Source of the DNA: Sympetrum striolatum
Taxonomy: Eukaryota; Arthropoda; Insecta; Odonata; Libellulidae
Length of the DNA stretch: 64,000 nt
Assembly: GCA_947579665.1 (NCBI GenBank)
Contig: OX388344.1
Location: forward strand, 10,844,346-10,908,345
Direction: 5' to 3'
This document shows, in pieces, positions 35,169 to 47,884 of this stretch. The position numbers and the translations under genes were made by a program. Within the stretch, counting starts at the first letter, position 1, and every line of letters begins with the position of its first letter. The notes beneath the pieces are model-generated. The model was not told the origin of the DNA and did not search any database. It was given only the letters and a program-made list of their open reading frames with translations.

Positions 35169-36752
35169 CGATCATATCTTGTTAAAATCATGAAAACTAA
35201 GGCAAAATAAACGAGAAAAATTGAAATTTCGTTAAAAATTATTCTTTTTCGATGCTTTTTTCAATCATTTCTTGTCAAAATCACAAAAACTAAGAGAAAA
35301 TTGAGGAAAAAAGTTGAAAGTTCGATAAAGTTATCCGTTTTCCATGCTTTTTTCGATCATATCTTAGATAAATCACGAATAATATGGCAAAATAGCGGAG
35401 AAAAGTTGAAATTACGGTGAAATTTTCCGTTTTCGCTACTTTTTCCAATAATATCTTGACGGAATCATGAAAACTTATGCCAAAAAGAGGAGAAAATTTC
35501 AAATTTTGTAAAAATTGTCCATTTTCAATACTTTTTTCCATCATATCTTGTGAAAATCACGAATGCTAAGGCAAAATAGAGGAAAAAAGTGGAAATATCG
35601 TTGAAATGGTCCGTTGTCGATGCTTTCTTTGATCATATCTTGGATAAATCACTAAAACTATGGCAAAATAGAGGAAAAAAGATTTAATTTCGGTGAAATT
35701 ATCCGATTTCAATTCTTTTTTCGATCATATCTTCGTAATATAATGAAAACCAAGGCAAAACAGACTAGAAAAATTGAAATTTCGTTAAAAATAATTCTTT
35801 TTCGATGCTTTTTTCAATCATTTCTTGCAAAAATCACGAAAAATAAGCAAAAATAGAGGAAAAATTTGAGAATTCGGTATGTTAATCCGTTTTCGGTGCT
35901 TTTTTCAATCATATCTTAGATAAATCACGAAAACTAAGGCAAAATAGAGGAAAAAAGTTGAGAATTTGGTGGACGTTTCATTTTTCCATGCTATTTTTGA
36001 TCATATCATTGCAAAATCTCGGAAAAAAAGGCCAAATAGAGAAAAAGAGTTGAAAATTTTCGTGAAATTATCCGATTTCAATTCTTTCAATCATATCTGG
36101 GTGAAATCATGAAAACTAAGGAAAAATAGGCAAGAAAAACTGAATTTTCATTAAAAATTATTATTTTTCGATGCTTTTTTCAATAATTTCTTGTCAAAAT
36201 CACGAAAAAGAAGCAAAAATAGAGGAAAAAATTAAAAATTCGGTGAACTTTTCATTTTTCCATGATTTTTTCGAGCATATCATTGCAAAATCTCGGAAAA
36301 TAGGGCCAAATAGAGAAAAAAAGTTGAAATCTGGGTGAAACTAACCGATTTCAATTATTTTTTCGATTATATCTTGGTAAAATCATGAAAACCAAGGCAT
36401 AATATAATAGAAAAATTGAAATATCGTTAAAAATTATTCTATTTCGATGCTTTTTTCAATAATATCTTGTCAAAATCACGAAAAATAAGCAAATATAGAT
36501 GAAAAAAATTAAGAATTCGGTAAACTTTCATTATTCCATGCTTTTTTCGATCATATCCTGGTAAAATCTCGGAAAAAAAAGCCAAATAGAGAAGAAAAGT
36601 TGAAATTTTGGTAATATTATCCGATTTCAGTTCTTTATTCTATCATTTCTTGTTAAAATTATGAAAACTAAGGCAAAATAGACAAGAAAAATTGAAATTT
36701 CATTAAAAATTATTATTTTTCGATGCTTTTTTCAATCATTTCTTGTCAAAAT
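35022..36752. repeat. Higher-order block, copy 2 of 29340-31070
   Basis: Aligned at 5,682. Variants inside include GGTATGTTAATCC near 35876, against GGTAAGTTAATCC near 30195. Confidence 0.78.
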
Positions 36753-36792
36753 CACGGAAAATAAGCAAAAATAGAGGGAAAAATCGAGAATT

Positions 36793-39725
36793 CGGTGAAC
36801 TTTTCATTTTTCCATCCTTTTTTCGAACATATCCTAGTAGAATCTCGGAAAAAAAGGCCAAATAGAGAAAAAAAGTTGAAATTTCGGTGAAATAATCCAA
36901 TTTCAATTCTTTTTTCGATCATACCATCGTAAAATCATGTAAACCAACGCAAAAACAAACTAGAAAAGTTGAAATGTCGTTAAATATTATATATTTTCGA
37001 AGCTTTTTTTAATAATTTCTTGTCAAAATCACGAAAAATAAGCAAAAATAGAGGAAAAAAATTGAGAATTTGGTGAACGTTTCATTTTTCCATGCTGTTT
37101 TTGATCATATCCTGGCAAAATCTCGGAAAAAAAGGCCAAATAGAGAAAAAACGTTCAAATTTCGGTTAAATTATCAGATTTCAATTCTTTTTTCGATCAT
37201 ATCTGGGTGAAATCATGAAAACTGACGAAAAATAGGCGAGAAAAATTGAAATTTCTTTAAAAATTATTCGTTTTCGATGCTTTTTTTATCATTTCTAGTC
37301 AAAATCACGAAAACTAAGGAAAAATAAAGGAAAAAGGTTGAAAGTTCGGTGAAGTTATCCGTTTTCCATGCTTTTTTCGATCATATCTTAGATAAATTAC
37401 GAATACTATGGCAAAATAGAGGAGAAAAGTTGAAATTACGGTGAAATTATCCGTTTTCGCTACTTTTTTCAATAATATCTTCACAGAATCATGAAAACTT
37501 AGGCCAAATAGCGGAAAAAAGTTGAAATTTCGGTGAAATTATCCGATGTTTTTCTTTTTTCGATGATATCTTCACAAAATCATGAAAAATAATGCCACAA
37601 AGAGGAGAAAAGTTCAAATTTCGTAGAAATTGTCCGGTTTCCATACTTTTTTCGATCATATTTTGGGAAAAAAACAAAAACTAAGGCAAAATAAAGGAAA
37701 AAAGTTGAAATTACTTTGAAATTGTCCGTTTTCGATGCTTTTTGCGTTCATATCTTGGGTATATCACTAAAACTATGTCAAAATAGAGGAAAAAGGTTGA
37801 AATTACGGTGAAACTATCCGTTTTCGATACTTTTTTCTATCATTTCTTGTCAAAATCACGAATACTAGGGCAATATAAAGGAAGTAAGATGAAATTTCGG
37901 TGAAATTGTCCGTTTTCGATGCTTTTTTCGATCATATCTGGGTGAAATCATGAAAACTAAGGCAGAATAGACGAGAAAAATTGAAATTTCTTTAAAAACT
38001 ATTCTTTTTTGATGCTTTTTCCAGAAATTTTCTGTCAAAATCACGAAAAATATGCAAATATAGAGGAAAAAATTGAGAATTTGGTAAAATAATCTGTTTT
38101 CGATGCGTTTTTTCGATCATAACCTATATATAAATCACGATAACTATGGAAAAATAGAGAAAAAAAGATAAAGTAGGGGGATAAAATTGAGAATTCGGTG
38201 AACTTTTCATTTTTCCATGCTTTTTTCGATCATATCCTGGCAAAATCTCGGAAAAAAAGGCAAAATAGAGAAAAAAAAGTTGAAATTTCGGTGAAATTAT
38301 CCGATTTCAATTCTTTTTTCGATCATACCATCGTAAAATCATGAAAACCAACGCAAAAACAAACTAGAAAAATTGAAATGTCGTTAAATGATATTCTTTT
38401 TCGAAGGTTTTTTCTATAATTTCTTGTCAAAATCACGAAAAATAAGCGAAAATAGAGGAAAAAAATTGAGAATTTGGTGAACGTTTGATTTTTCCATGCT
38501 GTTTTTGATCATATCCTGAAAAATTCTCGGAATATAGGGCCAAATAGAGAAAAAACGTTCAAATTTCGGTTAAATTATCAGATTTCAATTCTTTTTTCGA
38601 TCATTTCTGGGTGAAATCATGAAAACTGACGAAAAATAGGCGAGAAAAATTGAAATTTTTTTTTAAAATTATTCGTTTTCGCTACTTTTTTCAATAATAT
38701 CTTCACAGAATCATGAAAACTTAGGCTAAATAGCGGAAAAAAGTTGAAATTTCGGTGAAATTATCCGATGTTTTTCTTGTTTCGATGATATCTTCACAAA
38801 ATCATGAAAAATAATGCCAAAACGAGGAGAAAAGTTAAAATTTCGTAGAAATTGTCCGGTTTCCATACTTTTTTCGATCATATTTTGGGAAAAAAACGAA
38901 AACTAAGGCTAAATAGAGGAAAAAGGTTGAAATTACGGTGAAACTATCCGTTTTCGATACTTTTTTCTATCATTTCTTGTCAAAATCACGAATACTAGGG
39001 CAATATAAAGGAAGTAAGATGAAATTTCGGTGAAATTGTCCGTTTTCGATGCTTTTTTCGATCATATCTGGGTGAAATCATGAAAACTAAGGAAAAATAG
39101 GCAAGAAAAATTGAAATTTCATTAAAATTTATTATTTTTTTTGATGCTTTTTTCAATAATTTCTTGTCAAAATCACGAAAAAGAAGCCAAAATAGAGGAA
39201 AAAAATTAAAAATTCGGTGAAATTTTCATTTTTCCATGCTTTTTTCGAGCATATCATTGCAAAATCTCGGAAAATAGGGCCAAATAGAGAAAAAATGTTG
39301 AAATCTCGGTGAAACTAACCGATTTCAATTATTTTTTCGATTATATCTTGGTAATATCATGAAAACAAGGCATAATATACGAGAAAAATTGAAATTTCGT
39401 TAAAAATTATTCTTTTTCAATGCTTTTTCCAGAAATTGCTTTTCAAAATCACGAAAAATAAGCAAAAATAGAGGATAAAATTGAGAATTTGGTAAAATAA
39501 TCTGTTTTCGATAAGTTTTTCGATCATAACCTATATATAAATCACGAAAACTATGGCAAAATAGAGGAAAAAAGAAAAAATAGGGGTATAAAATTGAGAA
39601 TTCGGTGAACTTTTCATTTTTCCATGCTTTTTTCGATCATATCCTGGCAAAATCTCGGAAAAAAAGGCCAAATAGAGAAAAAAAGTTGAAATTTCGGTGA
39701 AATTATCCGATTTCAATTCTTTTTT
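36793..39725. repeat. Higher-order block, copy 2 of 32240-35168
   Basis: Starts at the TTCCATCCTTTTTTCGAAC monomer (about 36811) and includes the five-G marker twice, near 38178 and in weakened form near 39585 (TAGGGGTATAAAATTG). Confidence 0.8.
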
Positions 39726-42565
39726 CGTTCATATCTTCGTTAAATCATGAAAACCTAGGCAAAACCGACTAGAAAAATTGAAATTTTATTAAAAATTATT
39801 CTTTTTCGATGCTTTTTTCTATAATTTCTTGTCAAAATCACGAAAAATAAGCAAAAATATAAGAAAAAAATTGAGAATTTGGTGAACGTTTCATTTTTCC
39901 ATGCTTGGTTCGATCATATCCTTGAAAATCTCGGAAAAAAAGGCCAAATAGAGAAAAAAAGTTGAAATTTCGGTGAAATCATCCGATTTCAATTATTTTT
40001 TCGATCATATCTTGTTAAAATCATGAAAACTAAGGCAAAATAAACGAGAAAAATTGAAATTTCATTTAAAATTATTCTATTTCGATGCTTTTTTCAATCA
40101 TTTCTTGTCAAAATAACGAAAACTAAGCAAAAATAGAGGAAAAAAATCGAGAATTCGGTGAACTTTTCATTTTTCCATGCTTTTTTTGGTCATATCCTGG
40201 CAAAATAACGGAAACTAGAGCCAAGTAGAGGAAAAAAGTTGAAACTCCGGTGAAATCATCTTATTTCAATTCTTATTGCGATCATATCTTCGTAAAATCA
40301 TGAAAACAAGGCATACTATACGAGAAAAATTGAAATTTCGTTAAAAATTATTCTTTTTCGATGCTTTTTTCAATAATTTCTTGTCAAAATCATGAAAAAT
40401 AAGCAAAAATAGATGAAAAAAATAATGAATTCGGTGATCTATCATTATTCCATAAGGCCAAATAGAGAAAAAACGTTCAAATTTCGGTTAAATTATCAGA
40501 TTTCAATTCTTTTTTCGATCATATCTGGGTGAAATCATGAAAACTAAGGCAAAATAAACGAGAAAAATTGAAATTTCATTAAAAATTATTCTTTTTCGAT
40601 GCTTTTTTCAATCATTTCTTGCCAAAATCAGGAAAAATAAGCAAAATAGAGGAAAAAATTGAGAATTCGGTAAAATAATCCGTTTTCGATGATTTTTTCG
40701 GTCATATCTTAGATAAATCATGAAAACTAAGGCAAAATAGAGGAAAAAAGTTGATATTACTGTTAATTTATTCGATTTCAGTTCTTTATTCGATCATATC
40801 TTGTTAAAATCATGAAAACTAAGGCAAAATAAACGAGAAAAATTGAAATTTCGTTAAAAATTATTCTTTTTCGATGCTTTTTTCAATCATTTCTTGTCAA
40901 AATCACAAAAACTTAGAGAAAATTGAGGAAAAAAGTTGAAAGTTCGATAAGGTTATCCGTTTTCCATGCTTTTTTCGATCATATCTTAGTTAAATCACGA
41001 ATAATATGGCAAAATAGCGGAGAAAAGTTTAAATTACGGTGAAATTTTCCGTTTTCGCTACTTTTTTCAATAATATCTTCACAGAATCATGAAAACATAG
41101 GCCAAAAAGAGGAGAAAATTTCAAAGTTCGTAAAAATTGTCCGTTTTCAATACTTTTTTCCATCATATCCTGGGAAAATCACGAATGCTAAGGCAAAATA
41201 GAGGAAAAAAGTGGAAATATCGTTGAAATGGTCCGTTGTCGATGCTTTCTTTGATCATATCTTGGATAAATCACGAAAACTATGGCACAATAGAGGAAGA
41301 AAGGTTAAATTTCGGTGAAATTATCCGATTTCAATTCTATTTTCGATCAGATCTTCGTAAAATTATGAAAACCAAGGAAAAACAGACTAGAAAAATTGAA
41401 ATTTCGTTAAAAATTATTCTTTTTCGATGCTTTCTTCAATCATTTCCTGCCAAAATCACGAAAATAAGCAAAAATAGAGGAAAATATTGAGAATTCGGTA
41501 AGATAATCCGTTTTCCATGCTATTTTTGATCATATCATTGCAAAATCTCGGAAAATAGGGCCAAATAGAGAAAAAAAGTTGAAATCTCGGTTAAATTATC
41601 AGATTTCAATTCTTTTTTCGATCATTTCTGGGTGAAATCATGAAAACTGACGAAAAATAGGCGAGAGAAATTGAAATTTTTTTTAAAAATTATTCGTTTT
41701 CGCTACTTTTTTCAATAATATCTTCACAGAATCATGAAAACTTAGGCCAAATAGCGGAAAAAAGTTAAAATTTCGGTGAAATTATCCGATGTTTTTCTTT
41801 TTTCGATGATATCTTCACAAAATCATGAAAAATAATGCCACAAAGAGGAGAAAAGTTCAAATTTCGTAGAAATTGTCCGGTTTCCATACTTTTTTCGATC
41901 ATATTTTGGGAAAAAAAACGAAAACCAAGGCAAAATAAAGGAAAAAAGTTGAAATTACTTTGAAATTGTCCGTTGTCGATGCTTTTTGCGTTCATATCTT
42001 GGGTATATCACTAAAACTATGGCAAAATAGAGGAAAAAGGTTGAAATTACGGTGAAACTATCCGTTTTCGATACTTTTTTCTATCATTTCTTGTCAAAAT
42101 CACGAATACTAGGGCAATATAAAGGAAGTAAGATGAAATTTCGGTGAAATTGTCCGTTTTCGATGCTTTTTTCGATCATATCTGGGTGAAATCATGAAAA
42201 CTAAGGCAGAATAGACGAGAAAAATTGAAATTTCCTTAAAAATTATTCTTTTTTGATGCTTTTTCCAGAAATTTTCTGTCAAAATCACGAAAAATAAGCA
42301 AAAATAGAGGAAAAAATTGAGAATTTGGTAATATAATCTGTTTTCGATGCGTTTTTCGATCATAACCTATATATAAATCACGATAACTATGGCAAAATAG
42401 AGAAAAAAAGATAAAATAGGGGGATAAAATTGAGAATTCGGTGAACTTTTCATTTTTCCATGCTTTTTTCGATCATATCCTGGCAAAATCTCGGAAAAAA
42501 AGGCCAAATAGAGAAAAAAAAGTTGAAATTTCGGTGAAATTATCCGATTTCAATTCTTTTTTTCG
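38669..42565. repeat. Higher-order block, copy 2 of 25594-29490, with second empty site
   Basis: Carries the centre-deleted type C monomer near 40451 and, about 100 bp on, the intact monomer AAGGCAAAATAAACGAG (about 40547-40563), the second empty site for the element at 6264. A local difference near 40127 (AACTAAGCAAAAATAGAGG for AACTAAGAGAATATAGGTGG) shows a small exchange of sequence with another monomer. Confidence 0.82.
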
Positions 42566-43349
42566 ATCATATCTTCGTTAAATCATGAAACCCAGGGCAA
42601 AACAGACTAGAAAAATTGAAATTTTGTTAAAAATTATTCTTTTTCGATGCTTTTTTCAATAGTTTCTTGTCAAAATCACGAAAAATAAGCAAAAATAGAG
42701 GAAAAAAATTAAAAATTCGGTGAACTTTTAATTTTTCCATGATTTATTCGAGCATATCATTGCAAAATTCGGAAAATAGGGCCAAATATAGAAAAAAAGT
42801 TGAAATTTTGGTGAAATTATCCGATTTCAATTCTTTTTTCGATCACATCTTGTTAAAATCATGAAAACTAAGGCACAATAAACGAGAAAAATTGAAATTT
42901 CGTTAAAAATTATTCTTTTTCGATGCTTTTTTCAATCATTTCTTGTCAAAATCACAAAAACTAAGAGAAAATTGAGGAAAAAAGTTGAAAGTTCGATAAA
43001 GTTATCCGTTTTCCATGCTTTTTTCGATCATATCTTAGATAAATCACGAATAATATGGCAAAATAGCGGAGAAAAGTTGAAATTACGGTGAAATTTTCCG
43101 TTTTCGCTACTTTTTCCAATAATATCTTGACGGAATCATGAAAACTTATGCCAAAAAGAGGAGAAAATTTCAAATTTTGTAAAAATTGTCCATTTTCAAT
43201 ACTTTTTTCCATCATATCTTGTGAAAATCACGAATGCTAAGGCAAAATAGCGGAAAAAAGATGAATTATCGTCGAAATGGTCCGTTGTCGATGCTTTCTT
43301 TGATCATATCTTGGATAAATCACTAAAACTATGGCAAAATAGAGGAAAA
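42566..43349. repeat. Satellite, junction segment
   Basis: Holds three extra monomers (to about 42840) compared with 29490, then realigns with 29490-29990. It uses the ATCATGAAACCCAGGGC type A variant that dominates the later part of the window, also seen near 43505, 48040, 52397, 53512 and 55284. Confidence 0.75.
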
Positions 43350-46300
43350 AAGTTGAGAATTTGGTGGACGTTTCATTTTTCCATGCTATTTTTGATCATA
43401 TCATTGCAAAATCTCGGAAAAAAAGGCCAAATAGAGAAAAAGAGTTGAAAATTTTCGTGAAATTATCCGATTTCAATTCTTTTTTCGATCATATCTTCGT
43501 TAAATCATGAAACCCAGGGCTAAACAGACTAGAAAAATTGAAATTTTGTTAAAAATTATTCTTTTTCGATGCTTTTTTCAATAGTTTCTTGTCAAAATCA
43601 CGAAAAAGAAGCAAAAATAGAGGAAAAAATTAAAAATTTGGTGAACTTTTCATTTTTCCATGATTTATTCGAGCATATCATTGCAAAATCTCGGAAAATA
43701 GGGCCAAATAGAGAAAAAAAGTTGAAATCTCGGTGAAACTAACCGATTTCAATTAATTTTTCGATCATATCTGGGTGAAAACATGAAAACTAGCAAAATA
43801 GAGGGGAAAAATTGAAATTTCATTAAAAATTATTATTTTTCGATGCTTTTTTCAATCATTTCTTGTCAAAATCACGGAAAATAAGCAAAAATAGAGGGAA
43901 AAATCGGGAATTCGGTGAACTTTTCATTTTTCCATGCTTTTTTCGATCATTTCAAGGCAAAATCTCGGAAAAAAAAGGCAAAAAATAGAAAAAAAGTTGA
44001 AATTTCAGTGAAATTATCCGATTTCAATTTTTTTTTCGATCATATCTGGGTTAAATCATGAAAACTAGCAAAATAGACGAGAAAAATTCAAATTTCGTTA
44101 AAAATTAATCTTTTTCGATGCTTTTTTTAATCACTTCTTGTCAAAATCACGAATAATAACCAAAATTAGAGGAAAAAAATTGAGAATTCGGTTAACTTTT
44201 CATTTTTCCATGCTTTTTTCGATCATATCTTAGATAAATCACGAATAATATGGCAATATAGCGGAAAAAAGTTGAAATTACGGTGAAATTTTCCATTTTC
44301 GCTACTTTTTTCAATAATATCTGGACAGAAGCATGTAAACTTATGCCAAAAAGAGGAAAAAAGTTCAAATTTCGTTGAAATTGTCCGTTTTCGATACTTT
44401 TTTCCACCATATCTTGGGAAAATCACGAATGCTAAGGCAAAATAGAGGAAAAAAGTTTATATTTCGTTGAAATTGTCCGTTGTCGATGCTTTTTTTGATC
44501 ATAACTTGGATAAATCACTAAAACTATGGAAAAATAGAGGAAAAAAGATGAAATTTCGGTGAAATTGTCCGTTTACGATGCTTTTTTCGATCATATCTTA
44601 GTTAAATCACGAAAACAAAGGCAAAATGGACGCAAAATATTGAAATTCCTTTGTATTTATCAGATTTCGATACTTTTTTCGATCATATCTTGTTAAAATC
44701 ATGAAAACTAAGGAATATAGGCGAGAGAAATTGAAATTTCATTAAAAATTATTCTTTTTCGATGCTTTTTTAATAATTTCTTGTCAAAATCACAAAAAAT
44801 AAGCCAAAATAGAGGAAAAAAATTAAGAATTCGGTGAACTTTTCATTTTTCCATGCTTTTTTCGATCATATCCTTGCAAAATCTCGGATAAAAAGGCCAA
44901 ATAGAGAAAAAAAGTTGAAATTTTGGTAATATTATCCGATTTCAATTTTTTTTTCGATCATATCTGGGTGAAATCATGAAAACTAAGGCAAAATAGACGA
45001 GAAAAATTGAAATTTCATTAAAAATTATTCTTTTTCGATGCTTTTTTTAATCAATTTCTTGCCAAATCACGAAAAATAAGCAAAAATAGAGGATAATATT
45101 GAGAATTCGGTAAAATAATCCGTTTTTGATGCTTTTTTCGATCATATCTTAGATAAATCACAAAAACTAAGGCAAAATAGAGGAATAAAGTTGAAATTTC
45201 CGTGAAATTATTCGATTTCAATTCTTTTTCGATCATATCTTCTTAAAATAATGAAAACTAAGGCAAAATAGACGAGAAAAATTGAAATTTCATTAAAAAT
45301 TATTCTTTTACGATGCTTTTTTCGATCATATCTTGTCAAAATCACGGAAAATAAGCAAAAATGGAGGGAAAAATTGAGAATTCGGTGAACTTTTCATTTT
45401 TCCATTCTTTTTTCGATCATATCTTGGCAGAATCTCGGAAAAAAAGGCCAAATAGAGAAAAAAAGTTGAAATTTCGGTGAAATTATCCGATTTCAATTCT
45501 TTTTTCGATCATACCATTGTAAAATCATGAAAACCAACGCAAAAACAAACTAGAAAAATTGAAATGTCGTTAAATGTTATTCTTTTTCGAAGGTTTTTTT
45601 TATAATTTCTTGTCAAAATCACGAAAAATAAGCGAAAATAGAGGAAAAAAATTGAGAATTTGGTGAACGTTTCATTTTTCCATGCTGTTTTTGATCATAT
45701 CCTGACAAATTCTCGGAATATAGGGCCAAATAGAGAAGAAACGTTCAAATTTCGGTTAAATTATCAGATTTCAATTCTTTTTTCGATCATTTCTGGGTGA
45801 AATCATGGAAACTGACGAAAAATAGGCGAGAAAAATTGAAATTTTTTTAAAAATTTTCGTTTTCGATGCTTTTTTTTATCATTTCTAGTCAAAATCACGA
45901 AAACTAAGGAAAAATAAAGGAAAAAGTTGAAAGTTCGGTGAAGTTATCCGTTTTCCATGCTTTTTTCGATCATATCTTAGATAAATCACGAATACTATGG
46001 CAAAATAGAGGAGAAAAGTTGAAATTACGGTGAAATTATCCGTTCTCGCTACTTTTTTCAATAATATCTTCACAGAATCATGAAAACTTGGCCAAATAGC
46101 GGAAAAAAGTTGAAATTTCGGTGAAATTATCCGATGTTTTTCTTGTTTCGATGATATCTTCACAAAATCATGAAAAATAATTCAAAAAAAGAGGAGAAAA
46201 GTTCAAATTTCGTAGAAATTGTCCGGTTTCCATACTTTTTTCGATCATATTTTGGGAAAAAAACGAAAACTAAGGCAAAATAGAGGAAAAAGGTTGAAAT

Positions 46301-46540
46301 TACGGTGAAACTACGGTTAATTACGGTTTTCGATACTTTTTTCTATCATTTCTTGTCAAAATCACGAATACTAGGGCAATATAAAGGAAGTAAGATGAAA
46401 TTTCGGTGAAATTGTCCGTTTTCGATGCTTTTTTCGATCATATTTGGGTGAAATCATGAAAACTAAGGAAAAATAGGCAAGAAAAATTGAAATTTCATTA
46501 AAAATTATTATTTTTCGATGCTTTTTTCAATAATTTCTTG
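43350..46540. repeat. Higher-order block with CTGGACAG marker, copy 1
   Basis: Marker positions are CTGGACAG at 44321 and CTACGGTTAATTACGG at 46311, 1,990 bp apart. Related copies start at 47885 (shift 4,535, growing to 4,813 after about three extra monomers) and at about 56230. The TTTGTATTTATCAG monomer (near 44651) links it to the older relative near 9750. Confidence 0.82.
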
Positions 46541-47884
46541 TCAAAATCACGAAAAAGAAGCCAAAATAGGGGAAAAAAATTAAAAATTCGGTGAAATTTT
46601 TCATTTTTCCATGCTTTTTTCGAGCATATCATTGCAAAATCTCGGAAAATAGGGCCAAATAGAGAAAAAAAGTTGAAATCTCGGTGAAACTAACCGATTT
46701 CAATTAATTTTTCGATCATATCTGGGTGAAAACATGAAAACTAGCAAAATAGAGGGGAAAAATTGAAATTTCATTAAAAATTATTATTTTTCGATGCTTT
46801 TTCAATCATTTCTTGCCAAAATCACGTAAAATAAGCAAAAATAGAGGAAAAAAGTGAGAATTCGGTAAAATAATCCGTTTTCGATGCTTTTTTCGATCAT
46901 ATCTTAGATAAATCACGAAAACTGAGGCAAAATAGAGGAAAAAAGTTGAAATTTCTATGAAATTATTCGATTTCCAGTTCTTTATTCGATCATTTCTTGT
47001 TAAAATCATGAAAACTAAGGTAAAATAGACGAGAAAAATTGAAATTTCATTAAAAATTATTCTTTTTCGATGCTTTTTTCAATCACTTCTTGTCAAAATC
47101 ACGAAAAATAAGCAAAAATAGAGGAAAAAATTTGAGAATTCGGTGAACTTTTCATTTTTCCATGCTTTTTTTGATTATATCCTGGCAATATCTCGGAAAA
47201 GAAGGCCAAATAGATAAAAAAAGTTGAAATCTCGGTAAAACTAACCGATTTCAATTATTTTTTCGATTATATCTTGGTAAAATCATGAAAACAAGGCATA
47301 ATATACGAGAAAAATAGAAATTTCGTTAAAAATTATTCTTTTTCGATGCATTTTCCAGAAATGTTTTTTCAAAATCACGAAAAATAAGCAAAAATAGAGG
47401 ATAAAATTGAGAATTTGGTAAAATAATCTGTTTTCGATGCGTTTTTCGATCATAACCTATATATTAATCACGAAAACTATGGCATAATAGAGAAATAAAG
47501 ATAAAATAGGGGGATAAAATTGAGAATTCGGTGAACTTTACATTTTTCCATGCTTTTTTCGATCATATCCTGGCAAAATCTCGGAAAAAAAGGCCAAATA
47601 GAGAAAAAAAGTTGAAATTTCGGTGAAATCATCCGATTTCAATTCTTTTTTCGATCATATCTTGTTAAAATCATGAAAACTAAGGCAAAATAAAAGAGAA
47701 AAATTGAAATTTCGTTAAAAATTATTCTTTTTCGATGCTTTTTTCAATCATTTCTTGCAAAAATCACGAAAAATAAGCAAAAATAGAGGAAAAATTTGAG
47801 AATTCGGTAAGATAATCCGTTTTCGGTGCTTTTTTCGATCATATCTTAGATAAATAACGAAAACTAAGGCAAAATAGAGGAAAA
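46541..47884. repeat. Satellite, mixed monomers
   Basis: A-B-C and D monomers with an interrupted five-G marker block near 47500. Parts resemble 43745-43820 (GGGTGAAAACATGAAAACTA) and 2950-3270. I see no gene or foreign insertion. Confidence 0.8.
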
